Positions 1-8,013 of a DNA stretch of 64,000 nucleotides are shown piece by piece. The stretch comes from Xanthomonas euvesicatoria pv. euvesicatoria (GTDB lineage: Bacteria; Pseudomonadota; Gammaproteobacteria; Xanthomonadales; Xanthomonadaceae). A program made the position numbers and the translations under genes. The notes under the pieces were generated by a model, which was not told where the DNA came from, did no database searches, and was given only the letters and a program-made list of their open reading frames with translations. Positions within the stretch are counted from its first letter, which is position 1; the number at the start of each line of letters is the position of its first letter. Location of the stretch: the NCBI RefSeq assembly GCF_020880415.1, contig NZ_JAJIUJ010000053.1, positions 1-64,000 of the forward strand. Direction: 5' to 3'.

Positions 1-1
1 G

Positions 2-313
2 AAAAACGCATGGATCGGTCTGGTCGCTCTGACCATGGCCCTGGGCCTGACCGCCTGCAGCGGCAAACCCTCGTCTGACAACGCCAAGGAAGCCTTTGTC
101 CAGCTGTTGAAAGACAGCGGCGCCGGCCAGGTGACCGACGTCCAAAGCTTCGAACTGACCGGCTGCGTTGAAGCCGAAGGAGCCGAGGGCTACCGCTGCG
201 ACACGATTGGCAAGGTGGCGATCGACATCGGCGGCCGCCAAGTGCCCATCCCCGTGAGCAAGAACCTGCGCTACGCCAAGAGCGACGGCACCTGGAGGGC
301 CTACGCCAAATGA
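2..313 (+). CDS. Lipoprotein, 5' end cut off by the window
   Basis: The reading frame is open to the left edge and reads KNAWIGLVALTMALGLTACS, a signal peptide ending in the lipobox LTAC, so the mature protein should start at that cysteine and be lipid-anchored. The true start lies just before base 1; the first in-window ATG at 35 falls inside the signal peptide. The mature part is about 80 residues, with two further cysteines (TGC and YRC) that could form a disulfide. No family was recognised. Its stop overlaps the start of the next gene (ATGA), so the two are probably translationally coupled. Confidence 0.75.
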   Translation, partial: KNAWIGLVALTMALGLTACSGKPSSDNAKEAFVQLLKDSGAGQVTDVQSFELTGCVEAEGAEGYRCDTIGKVAIDIGGRQVPIPVSKNLRYAKSDGTWRAYAK

Positions 314-690
314 AGACCCAACCCAATTCGATGGTGGGAACGTCCACCGCCACCCTGGGTGGCCTCGATGGGGACGGCGCAATGCGCGCTGCCCCTAAAA
401 AAGTGACCACCCCGCACAACCGATTCTTCTGGTGGTTCTCGCTCAGTCTGCTCTTCCTGGGCCCATTCGGCTTTATCGTTGGGCCGCTCATGGCTCGGCG
501 AGGTTTGCGAAAAGCAGAGCGCCTCTACGCTTTCGAGGCTCACATGGCCCGCCAGCGCGATCGTGGCTTCAGCTGGTGGCAGTGGTGGGTCATGACCCCA
601 CTAACGGTCATGGGGGCTTTCTGGGTCACCTCGATGCTGAGCGGGCTACCTATGGTGTTGCTAGTGCTTTGGTTGCAGCTGACCAGTTGA
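310..690 (+). CDS. Small two-helix membrane protein of unknown function
   Basis: A 126-residue protein whose ATG overlaps the stop of the preceding lipoprotein gene by four bases. Two hydrophobic stretches are visible, at about residues 38-60 (FFWWFSLSLLFLGPFGFIVG) and 95-124 (the WWVMTPLTVMGAF segment onward), separated by a basic loop. It is probably an inner-membrane protein. No family was recognised. The coupling to the lipoprotein gene suggests a shared role; this is inference. Confidence 0.6.
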   Translation: MKTQPNSMVGTSTATLGGLDGDGAMRAAPKKVTTPHNRFFWWFSLSLLFLGPFGFIVGPLMARRGLRKAERLYAFEAHMARQRDRGFSWWQWWVMTPLTVMGAFWVTSMLSGLPMVLLVLWLQLTS

Positions 691-860
691 TTCCAATATG
701 GCATGGCCGAGCATCCGGGCTCTGCCTCACAGGCACCGGAAGTGGAGTGCATTGGCAAGAGGTTGGTCAACTACTGACTGGCAAGCTATTAGCCTCTTCG
801 TCCATCTGGCCCATCCAGCCTTGGTCGTTCCTCTTGGCACCCTGCTTGACGTAAAGGCAA

Positions 861-1802
861 ATGCACGGGAACCTTTGCACTGCGGTCTTCCGACGAACAT
901 CTATGCTTCTGATTGTTAACGAAAACGAACCGGACACATCCACACATACGGATGAGCCAATCCAAGAGCCTGCGAGAGGACGCCTTGTCGTCGGCGATGC
1001 CCGTAAGGTCTTGGCAGGCATGGCTGACAAGAGCTTCCAATGCTGCATCACCTCTCCCCCGTATTGGGGACTGCGGGACTATGGAGTAGACGGTCAGATC
1101 GGCGCAGAACCGACGTTGGAAGCATACATAGAAGACTTGGTTGCTCTATTTCGAGAAGTGCGTCGCACCTTACGTGACGATGGAACGCTGTGGCTTAACA
1201 TTGGGGACGGCTTCACAAGTGGCGGTCGCACTTGGCGAGCACCAGACAAAAAGAACAAAGGTCGCGCAATGGAGTATCGAGCGCCGACTCCTGATGGACT
1301 CAAGCCAAAAGATTTGATCGGCGTTCCCTGGCGGCTGGCCATCGCGCTTCAGGCAGATGGCTGGTATTTACGCGCCGATATCATTTGGCAGAAGCCTAAC
1401 TGCCAGCCGGAATCTGTGAAAGATAGGCCAACCCGATCGCACGAGTATGTTTTTCTACTTACCAAATCGGAACGCTATTATTACAACAGCGATGCTGTGA
1501 AAGAGCTTACAGCCGATGGAAAGCATACAAAAAATCGTCGATCGGTCTGGGCTATCAATACAGAACCCTACGGGGGCAACCACTTTGCGGTGTTTCCCAC
1601 GGAGCTTGTGCGTCTATGCATGGAAGCTGGATCCAAAAAAGAGGAGGTAGTGCTTGACCCTTTCTTTGGATCCGGAACCGTCGGTCAAGTCGCTCGTGAT
1701 AATGGCCGGAAATTTGTAGGCATTGAACTATCACCAGATTACGCAGAGCTAGCAAGAAAGAGACTGGCTTCGAAAAGCAACTCCCGAAAGTTACAACGTT
1801 GA
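861..1802 (+). CDS. Site-specific DNA methyltransferase, beta class (N4-cytosine or N6-adenine)
   Basis: A 313-residue methyltransferase of a restriction-modification system. The catalytic motif SPPYW is near the N-terminus (residues 65-69) and the SAM-binding FxGxGT motif (DPFFGSGTVG) is near the C-terminus (about 268-277). This order marks the beta class; SPPY is the form usual in N4-cytosine enzymes, though N6-adenine enzymes cannot be excluded. The start at 861 has a plausible ribosome site (aaagg, 852-856); a second ATG at 903 is possible. GC content is clearly lower than in the flanking genes, which suggests transfer. It converges on, and overlaps by 12 bp, a decayed restriction gene, so it is probably now a solitary methylase. 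Confidence 0.9.
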   Translation: MHGNLCTAVFRRTSMLLIVNENEPDTSTHTDEPIQEPARGRLVVGDARKVLAGMADKSFQCCITSPPYWGLRDYGVDGQIGAEPTLEAYIEDLVALFREVRRTLRDDGTLWLNIGDGFTSGGRTWRAPDKKNKGRAMEYRAPTPDGLKPKDLIGVPWRLAIALQADGWYLRADIIWQKPNCQPESVKDRPTRSHEYVFLLTKSERYYYNSDAVKELTADGKHTKNRRSVWAINTEPYGGNHFAVFPTELVRLCMEAGSKKEEVVLDPFFGSGTVGQVARDNGRKFVGIELSPDYAELARKRLASKSNSRKLQR

Positions 1803-2606
1803 ACTTTCGAATTGCCAAGTGGCCACAACCGAACACAGGTTCTTCTTTAGATGCTTAATCTGAAGTTTCCGCTCCCCGCCACCATCGAAGTAGAGCGCGA
1901 ACTGTAAGTGTTTCGGGTAGATCTTCTCTTCAGATAGGTATGCCCAGCCGTTATTTCCAACGTAGCAGTAGCCTGGACGAGGGGTCTGTTTACTGGAGAG
2001 CTTCATCTCAAGCTCTCCCTGAGCAGCAGTTTCCATCAAGTCCTTAGGAATCGCAACAAGCTCGTAAGAGTGTAAATTTGATGCTGAAGTGGGAAGTCTG
2101 CGAAGTGTCAGGATTCGATCTTAGCCATTGAGGTGATTCAAAAATTGCTGCCGAAGCCCTTTAAGATCATCAGGATCAGTACCCCACTGACCACCACCCA
2201 ACTCCATAAACTTTGAAATATGGATGCTATTGGGTTTAATATTTCGCGAGGCCTCAGTCTTGAGAGAAAAACGCTCCCCCTCAATTTCGATATCATAACC
2301 TTTATTCCCCCGAGAAGCCATCTGAGCAGGTCGGTTATGAATCTTCTGAACGCGCTCCAGAGCATATTCGAATTTATCCTTCGAGAACGCCTCGCGGGAA
2401 AAAGCGTGATGGATTCGAATAATGTCACCGAGATCATCTGCAATATCCTGCGTAAGTAACTCTACACCATTCTTTAATTTGTATGAGTTACACACGAACG
2501 TCTTTGGCAGGGTGAACTGCTTAGCGACATCTGCGATGAGGCTCAACTATCTTTCGTTAAGCACATCCAAAACGGGGCGAAGAGCTTCCAATGCTGACTT
2601 GTCCAT
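1791..2606 (-). pseudogene. Restriction endonuclease broken by two in-frame stop codons
   Basis: One continuous minus-strand frame runs from ATG 2606 to the TAA at 1791-1793 and is interrupted only by TAG at 2547-2549 and TAA at 2121-2123. Segments in order: MDKSALEALRPVLDVLNER, stop, LSLIADVAKQFTLPKTF and on to FLNHLNG, stop, DRILTLRRLPTSASN and on to WQFESSTL. The middle segment holds KGYDIEIEGERFSLKTEAS, which fits a PD-(D/E)xK nuclease core (D, then a xLKTE strand). The phrase after the second stop (xDRILTLR) completes a motif common in such enzymes, so the stop replaces a codon there. Without the stops the product would be about 270 residues. It faces the methyltransferase and overlaps it by 12 bp, the usual partner arrangement. 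The exact enzyme family is not known. Confidence 0.75.
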
Positions 2607-3383
2607 TGCATCGTTCTTTACGGGGAGTTGGTCTCAACCGTACCAATTTTCGAATGGTCTGCACAAGCAAAACAGGCGACTATTTGAAGCAGCGGACACC
2701 TGATTTTAGTCATCACTTTACTCGCCTCCGAACATGAAGGCCCCAAGAGACCGCCCCCATCGGCGTTTGCGGAAAGTCCGACACCACCGACGACGAGCTC
2801 GCAGCATCGTCTAGCCACTTGCCAATCAAGCTCCAAACCATGACCCAGTCATCCTAATTAGATAAAACGGAAGGAAACGCAGGTAGCCCCCTTCCCGCTG
2901 GGCTTAGCGTAGGTGACCAAACTGCGCATCGTCAGACGGACGCGGCCGGTGCTCGGAATCCCTATGCTCCGACCGCAAACTCCGGTTACTGCGTCTTTCA
3001 CGCCCACTTGACGACTGCCCACTACCGCCTGTTAGTCGCTCTTGGCTCGAAGTCACAGCGGCCGGGGACGACTCTAGTCCGGCACTCTTCAGACTGCGCT
3101 ATTGATCCCACGTCGATGAGCGACGGCTTACTTGAACACTTGAGCGTGATAGAACCCCTCCAATGGCCAATGAGGAGTTGCTCACCGAAGCTAGCAACAG
3201 GCATGGACAACCCGCTACAATGGCGGACCACAAGTCAGGCCACACCCCTGGTTTGCGTGGCTGTAGGAGAGTCAGGAAGCTGGATCGGGATCAGTACCTC
3301 CCCCTCTCTCCGCCAGTTTCATGATTTGCGCAATGACACCCATGTCGCAAATCGCAGGGCCATGCCAATGGCCCACGTCTTAT
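2607..3383. other. Gene-free stretch between the R-M remnant and ffs
   Basis: Short open frames occur on both strands but none has a ribosome site or a recognisable product. No tRNA or clear terminator was seen. The right end (about 3320-3383) should contain the ffs promoter; a TATGGT-like -10 overlaps the first bases of the RNA, but no convincing -35 was identified. Confidence 0.4.
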
Positions 3384-3495
3384 GGTGGCCCCGTCGGTCC
3401 CTCGCGACGCTAGATCGAAAATCCCGCCAGGGCCGGAAGGCAGCAACGGTATCGATTGATGCGGGCGCCGAGGTCAACCGGCGGGGACACCACCC
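3384..3495 (+). ncRNA. ffs: 4.5S signal recognition particle RNA (small bacterial type)
   Basis: The invariant apical part is present: CAGG, GCC, GGAA tetraloop, GGC, AGCAA (about 3428-3447), which is the Ffh-binding symmetric and asymmetric loop signature. The ends pair as expected: GGTGG at 3384 with CCACC near 3494, CCCCG with CGGGG, and CGG with CCG. The length of about 112 nt matches the E. coli type. The RNA pairs with Ffh to target nascent membrane and exported proteins to FtsY. The ends are estimated from the pairing only. Confidence 0.88.
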
Positions 3496-3682
3496 CAACT
3501 TTCGGCAATGCCAGGCGAACTAGCTGGAACCTCTGCCTTGGGCGCGATTGATCGAACAACTGCGATCATCACGTGCAGCGCTGCGCGCATGCGCAAAGCC
3601 GAGGCGAAAAGCCGACCAGTCATTCGTATCCGCCGTGGCGACGGCGCCCCCATCCCCGCAACGTGAGCGCTTCCCACGGCGC

Positions 3683-3740
3683 GATGCGGGCGCGGAGGTC
3701 AACCGGCGGGGACACCACCCCAACTTCGCAAGACTCCAGG
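3683..3740 (+). repeat. Partial duplicate of the 3' half of ffs
   Basis: From GATGCGGGCGC onward this segment matches 3458-3515 almost base for base (one C/G difference in the first 45 bases), covering the 3' strand of the SRP RNA stem. Weaker similarity continues for about 60-100 bp downstream in both copies (for example gattgatc and gatcgatc). It has no GGAA loop and no 5' strand, so it cannot fold as an SRP RNA. The offset is exactly 225 bp. The rest of 3496-3879 holds no gene. Confidence 0.75.
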
Positions 3741-3879
3741 CGAGCTTCCCGGAGCAGCGACTTGCGCACGATCGATCCAGCAAAAAGCAGCAGTCAGCTC
3801 GTGCTGCGCCGCGCTGCTATGCAAGGCCGGTGCCGGCTCACGCGCGGGTGCGGGCAGGATCCGGATCCGCATCCGCCTG

Positions 3880-4320
3880 CTACGGTTGCGATTGGGGATG
3901 CAACCAACCCGCGTCGCCTTCCAGGTAATGCTCGTGCTTCCAGATCGGCACGCGCGCCTTGACCTCATCGATGATGTAGCGGCACGCATCGAATGCGGCG
4001 CCACGGTGCGCCGCACTGACGCCGACCCACACCGCCATGTCGCCGATGCGCAGCTCGCCCACGCGGTGCACGCAATGCGCGTGCACGATGGCGTATCGCT
4101 GCATTGCTTCGTCCAGCACACGCTGCCCTTCGGCCTGTGCGAGCGCGGCATAGGCTTCGTAGCGCAAGCCGGCCACGCCGCGGCCTTCGTTGTGATTGCG
4201 CACCCAGCCTTCGAAGCTGGCGAACGCGCCGGCATGCGGATGTTCCGCCCCCGCACGCAGCCGATCGATCGGCAACGGCACCTCGGAAAGCGCAAAGATC
4301 GCTGCAACCTGTTCGCTCAC
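3880..4320 (-). CDS. moaE: Molybdopterin synthase large subunit MoaE
   Basis: The catalytic subunit that converts precursor Z (cPMP) to molybdopterin using sulfur carried on the MoaD C-terminus. A GTG start at 4320 gives 146 residues beginning (M)SEQVAAIFALSEVPLP; a longer frame upstream is only the unused extension through moaD. Family motifs include GAFASFEGWVRNHNEG, the HCVHRVGELRIGD segment, HRGAAFDACRYIIDEVK and the near-terminal PIWKHE. It lies two bases after the moaD stop and is the last gene of the moa run. GTG was chosen because the MoaE fold begins there. Confidence 0.93.
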   Translation of the reverse strand: MSEQVAAIFALSEVPLPIDRLRAGAEHPHAGAFASFEGWVRNHNEGRGVAGLRYEAYAALAQAEGQRVLDEAMQRYAIVHAHCVHRVGELRIGDMAVWVGVSAAHRGAAFDACRYIIDEVKARVPIWKHEHYLEGDAGWLHPQSQP

Positions 4321-4322
4321 GC

Positions 4323-4568
4323 TCAACCTCCCGACACTGGCGGAATGAACACCACTTCGCTGCCATCGCGCAGCGCATCCTCCCAGCGCGCGAATGCGCC
4401 ATCCACGGCCACACGCAACTGCGCAGGCGTCCAGCGCAGGCCATGCCGCGCATCGAGTTCCGCGTACAGGCTGCGCAGATCCTGTGCGCCGCTCTGCACG
4501 CGCTCGTCGGCAATTCCTGCGGCCTCGCGCAGGCTGGCGAAATACAGCACCGTCACCGTGGCGGTCAT
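4323..4568 (-). CDS. moaD: Molybdopterin synthase sulfur carrier MoaD
   Basis: An 81-residue ubiquitin-fold sulfur carrier. The start [18 protein letters not shown] is typical, and the C-terminus ends PPVSGG; the final Gly-Gly is thiocarboxylated and inserts into the MoaE active site. The ATG overlaps the moaC stop (ATGA), and moaE follows two bases after its own stop, so the three genes are coupled. Confidence 0.93.
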
Positions 4569-5062
4569 TGTGCCGCTCCGATGTCGCGCTTGCCGCCGCG
4601 CTTGGACACCAATTTGGTCGGACCAATGCTCATGCTGTGCGACAACGCCTTGCACATGTCATACACCGTCAGCGCCGCCACGCTGGCACCGGTAAGCGCC
4701 TCCATTTCCACGCCGGTACGATGCACGCAGCGCACCGTGCAACGGATATTCAGCAGCTGCTCGCCCGCCCAGTCGATCTCGAAACGGCAGGCATCGATCG
4801 GCAATGGATGGCAGAACGGAATCAATTCGTGCGTGCGCTTGACCGCCATGGTGCCGGCAATCACCGCCGTCTCCACGATGCCGCCCTTGGCACTACGCAA
4901 GCCGTTGGCGCGCAACTGTGCGGCCACGGCCGCCGGAAAGCGCACGCGGCTTTCCGCAGTGGCGCTACGGGCGGTAACCGCCTTGTCCGAGACATCCACC
5001 ATGGTGGGGAGCCCGGCATCGTCCAGATGGGTCAGGCGGGCGGAGCGGGAATTTGCAGGCAT
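4565..5062 (-). CDS. moaC: Cyclic pyranopterin monophosphate synthase MoaC
   Basis: It forms cPMP from the MoaA product in molybdenum cofactor synthesis. Conserved pieces: [19 protein letters not shown] near the N-terminus, [19 protein letters not shown], the LIPFCHPLP motif, [24 protein letters not shown], and C-terminal KSGGKR-like SKRGGKRD. The length of about 165 is normal. An in-frame GTG at 5086, touching the upstream stop (TGAGTG), is an alternative start adding eight residues. The stop overlaps the moaD start. Confidence 0.93.
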
Positions 5063-5086
5063 GGGAAGCGACGCGAAGACAGGCAC

Positions 5087-5467
5087 TCAGGATGCGGCAT
5101 TCTCGGTGAACAAGGTGCCTTGATGGAACAGCAGCTGCCATCCGGCAGCATTGCTGCGCCACAACGAGCTGCGCAAGGCCTGCCGTTCAACACCCTGACG
5201 GCGTTCCACCGACCGATAGCGCACCTGCGCAAGATCCGGTGCCAGCCGCGCGCATTCGAAGTCTTCTGCGCAGTACTCGGCAGCGACACCGGAGGCGCGC
5301 AGGGCCGCGATCACCTCGCTCCGCGTGTACCGGCGGCCCGACGTACCGAACTCGACAAAGGCCGGATCGAGCAGCGCTTCCAACACCTGCACATCGGCAC
5401 GCTGCTGCGGATCGAGCAGACGCAGCTCCAGCGTGCGCAGTTGCACCAGCAGCGCGTCCTCGCTCAT
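5087..5467 (-). CDS. NTF2-like (DUF4440/SnoaL type) protein of unknown role
   Basis: A 126-residue protein starting MSEDALLVQLRTLELRLLDP. It has the DUF4440 pattern: an N-terminal helix, the LDPAFVEFGTSGRRYTRSEVI segment, and C-terminal strands SSLWRSNAAGWQLLFHQGT. Its ATG overlaps the moaA stop (ATGA), so it is cotranslated with moaA and lies between moaA and moaC. Members of this fold bind small ligands, but nothing here fixes the substrate. Its place in the operon hints at a link to cofactor synthesis; that is only inference. Confidence 0.75.
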   Translation of the reverse strand: MSEDALLVQLRTLELRLLDPQQRADVQVLEALLDPAFVEFGTSGRRYTRSEVIAALRASGVAAEYCAEDFECARLAPDLAQVRYRSVERRQGVERQALRSSLWRSNAAGWQLLFHQGTLFTENAAS

Positions 5468-6495
5468 CCGCCGATCAAGAACATCTCGACCGGCTTGCCG
5501 CGCCGCGGCACCGAGGCGCGCACTTCGCTGTAGCGGTCGCCACGCACGCTCCAGCGCTGGCGCAGATGCATCGCCAGCGCAGGCTCGCCGTTGGCCAGGG
5601 CCGGCTTGAGGTCGTGGCCCTGACTGGCGAACAGGCAGGTATACAGATGCCCGTCGGCCGAGACGCGCGCACGCTGGCAATCGCCGCAGAACGGCACGCT
5701 GACCGAACTGACGAAGCCCACTTCGCCAGCGCCATCCGCAAACGCGTGGCGCTGCGCCACTTCACCGGTGTAATTGGCGTCCAGCGCCACCAACGGCCAG
5801 CGCGCGTGGATGCGTTCGTGCAATTGCGCCGAGGTCACCACCGCATCCGGCGTCCAGCCATTGCAACTGCCCACATCCATGAATTCGATGAAGCGCAGCA
5901 CGTGCCCGGTGCCACGGAAGTGCTCCACCAACGGCAGCACCTGATCTTCGTTGACGCCACGCTGCACCACGCAGTTGATCTTCAGCCGCTGGAAACCGGC
6001 CTGCTCGGCGGCGGCAATGCCAGCCAGCACCTGCGCAATTTCGCCGCGGTCGCCGCTCATGCGCCTGAACAACGCCGGTTCCAGCGCATCCATGCTGACG
6101 GTGATGCGGCGCAGCCCGGCCTGTCGCAACGCGACGGCCTGGCGCCCAAGCAAGGTGCCGTTGGTGGTCAGCGCCAGATCTTCGATGCCCTCGATCGCGG
6201 TCAGCCGTGCGATCAGGCTCGGTAAGTCGCGCCGTAGCAGCGGCTCGCCGCCGGTCAGGCGCACCTTGGTCACCCCGACCGAAACGAAGGCACGCACCAG
6301 GGTTTCCAGCTGATCGAAACTCAACCGCTGCTGCGAGTCGAAGCCGTAATCGTCTGGCACGCGATCGGCCGGCATGCAATACCCGCAGCGGAAATTGCAG
6401 GCCTCGATCACCGATAGACGCAGATCGCGCAGCGGACGGCCGTAGCGGTCCTGCATCGGCGCCGTCACGAGATCCGGCCGCAGCAAGGCGCCCAT
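5464..6495 (-). CDS. moaA: GTP 3',8-cyclase MoaA (radical SAM)
   Basis: It catalyses the first step of molybdenum cofactor synthesis, GTP to 3',8-cyclo-7,8-dihydro-GTP. The radical SAM cluster motif CxxxCxxC is at CNFRCGYC, and the second 4Fe-4S cluster binds through FCGDCQRARVSADGHLYTC. The product ends in Gly-Gly (LIGG), which is characteristic and needed for function. The first ATG (6495) overlaps the upstream stop by one base (TGATG); an internal ATG (MQDRYGRPLRDLRL) is a possible alternative. Length 343, slightly above the family norm. Confidence 0.95.
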   Translation of the reverse strand: MGALLRPDLVTAPMQDRYGRPLRDLRLSVIEACNFRCGYCMPADRVPDDYGFDSQQRLSFDQLETLVRAFVSVGVTKVRLTGGEPLLRRDLPSLIARLTAIEGIEDLALTTNGTLLGRQAVALRQAGLRRITVSMDALEPALFRRMSGDRGEIAQVLAGIAAAEQAGFQRLKINCVVQRGVNEDQVLPLVEHFRGTGHVLRFIEFMDVGSCNGWTPDAVVTSAQLHERIHARWPLVALDANYTGEVAQRHAFADGAGEVGFVSSVSVPFCGDCQRARVSADGHLYTCLFASQGHDLKPALANGEPALAMHLRQRWSVRGDRYSEVRASVPRRGKPVEMFLIGG

Positions 6496-7244
6496 CAGGG
6501 CACCGTCGCAGCGGTCGGGTTCGCCAGCGCGAGATACTGCCCGGGCACGGCAACGCGGTGGCCACGTGCACGCAGCACATCGCCGTCGGCGTCGCTGGCG
6601 TAGTGGTACAGCAGCATGCGGTTCAACAGGTCCTGCGGGTATTCCCGCTCCAAATCGTCCACGCCAGTATGCGACGGGTTGCCGTGAACGCCGCAGTCAT
6701 GCGCGATGAGCTCGCCATCGTCCGCATAACGCTTCAGCATTTCGGGGATCGGCCGGGTATCGCCAGTCCAGACCAGCGCCCCCTGCAAACGCAACCCGTA
6801 AGCCGTCTCGGGCCAGTGGTGGCGGACCGGGAACACTTCCAGCCGCATGCCGTCGTGCCAGAACGCATCGCCGACCGGCACCAGCTGGAATGCGTCCCAG
6901 AAGTTCGCCCCGCCCTCGGCCAGCACATTCGGGTAATCGGCGATGCGCCGCTGCAGCAGCGGCACGACCGGCGCCGGCACGTACAGGCGCGTGCGCCCGC
7001 GGCGCTCGGAAAAATAACTGTCGACGAACACCCGTTCCAGGCCACCGACATGGTCCAGATGCACGTGGGTGATGAAGATTGCCTGTGGCAGCTGGCCATA
7101 GTGGGCCTGATAGGCGGTCAGCCCCTCGCTGCCGCAATCGATGGTCAGCCAGGGCGCACCGGCGCGCTCGAGCGTGGCCATCGGCGAGCCAAGGGCCACC
7201 GCCGACGCATTGCCGACTCCCTGCACCCGCAAGCCCCAGTCCAT
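6495..7244 (-). CDS. Metallo-beta-lactamase-fold hydrolase
   Basis: A 249-residue protein with the metal site HVHLDHVGG (HxHxDH), a later His in HHWPETAYG, an Asp in WTGDTRP and a His in AHDCGVHGNPSHTG, the full set for a two-metal hydrolase. The start ATG 7244 overlaps the kdkA stop (TGATG), and its stop overlaps the moaA start. The substrate is unknown. Its place between an LPS core kinase and moaA gives no clear clue, and it may simply share the transcript. A longer frame upstream of 7244 is only the antisense-free extension through kdkA. Confidence 0.85.
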   Translation of the reverse strand: MDWGLRVQGVGNASAVALGSPMATLERAGAPWLTIDCGSEGLTAYQAHYGQLPQAIFITHVHLDHVGGLERVFVDSYFSERRGRTRLYVPAPVVPLLQRRIADYPNVLAEGGANFWDAFQLVPVGDAFWHDGMRLEVFPVRHHWPETAYGLRLQGALVWTGDTRPIPEMLKRYADDGELIAHDCGVHGNPSHTGVDDLEREYPQDLLNRMLLYHYASDADGDVLRARGHRVAVPGQYLALANPTAATVP

Positions 7245-7993
7245 CAGTAGCCCCGGCCCCAGGCCAGTTCGTAGGCGCGATGCAGGCGCGCATAGTCCTT
7301 GTCGACATCCTCGCGGCTGCGGTTGCCGCGCAGCTTCAACAGCGAGCGATGCAGCCGCTTGAGGTTGCGCTCGCGCCAGCGCGTGGCAGGAATGCGCAGC
7401 ACGCCGCGGTCGAAATCGATCAGCCAGCCATGCCCGCCGGCATCGAACAGGATGTTGTGCGCGTTGAGATCGGCGTGATCCAGGCCAGCGCGATGGAAGC
7501 GTGCAATCAGCTGGCCGGTCGCCTCCCACGGCGCACCGCGACCGGCCACCTGGGCGTGGTCGGCCAATGAGCGCACGTTTTCCAGCCGCTCCATCAACAG
7601 CGCAGCGCGATAGCCCACGCCTTCGCGCAGATAGCAGGCGGCCAACGGGCGCGGCACCGGCAACTTGCGTTTGATCAGTTCGCGCATCAGCCGGAACTCG
7701 GCAAAACTGCGCGTGCGCCCTGCCCCTTTCCACAGGTAGCGATCGCGGCTCACGCGTGCGGCCATGCCGCCGCGCAAGTACTGCCGCAACACGCTATGCC
7801 CGAATGGCGCATCCACGAACCACGCGCCGCCACGCCCGCCTGCGTCCACCGGCCGCGCCCTGTCGCCCCACGATTGCGGCGAAAACAGGCTGGCATCGGC
7901 TTGCCGCAGCCGTTCGCGGTCGAACAGAATGGCGCCATACCCGCGACCTTCGCGGTACGGCGCCAGCGCTTCGGTGGCATCGAAAGAAACCAT
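7244..7993 (-). CDS. kdkA: 3-deoxy-D-manno-octulosonic acid (Kdo) kinase
   Basis: It phosphorylates Kdo in the lipopolysaccharide inner core, acting at the cytoplasmic face of the inner membrane. The protein is 249 residues with the eukaryote-like kinase signature [12 protein letters not shown] (catalytic loop) and IDFDRG (metal-binding Asp). The N-terminal lobe has the WRGGGxxR-like [18 protein letters not shown] segment seen in KdkA/WaaP kinases. It is divergent from the heptosyltransferase gene, with 20 bp between the starts, so the pair probably shares a promoter region. It is first in the seven-gene minus-strand run that includes moaA, C, D and E. Confidence 0.9.
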   Translation of the reverse strand: MVSFDATEALAPYREGRGYGAILFDRERLRQADASLFSPQSWGDRARPVDAGGRGGAWFVDAPFGHSVLRQYLRGGMAARVSRDRYLWKGAGRTRSFAEFRLMRELIKRKLPVPRPLAACYLREGVGYRAALLMERLENVRSLADHAQVAGRGAPWEATGQLIARFHRAGLDHADLNAHNILFDAGGHGWLIDFDRGVLRIPATRWRERNLKRLHRSLLKLRGNRSREDVDKDYARLHRAYELAWGRGY

Positions 7994-8013
7994 CTATCGA
8001 GTCTAACAACACC

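Noticed and set aside
3008..3523. A 171-codon plus-strand frame through ffs
   Set aside because: It overlaps the SRP RNA, has no ribosome site and no recognisable product.
3880..4626. A longer version of MoaE (248 residues)
   Set aside because: The added N-terminal part is the frame-shifted reading of moaD; the MoaE fold begins at GTG 4320.
6495..7733. A 412-residue version of the MBL-fold protein
   Set aside because: The first 160 residues are a shifted reading of kdkA; the real start overlaps the kdkA stop at 7244.
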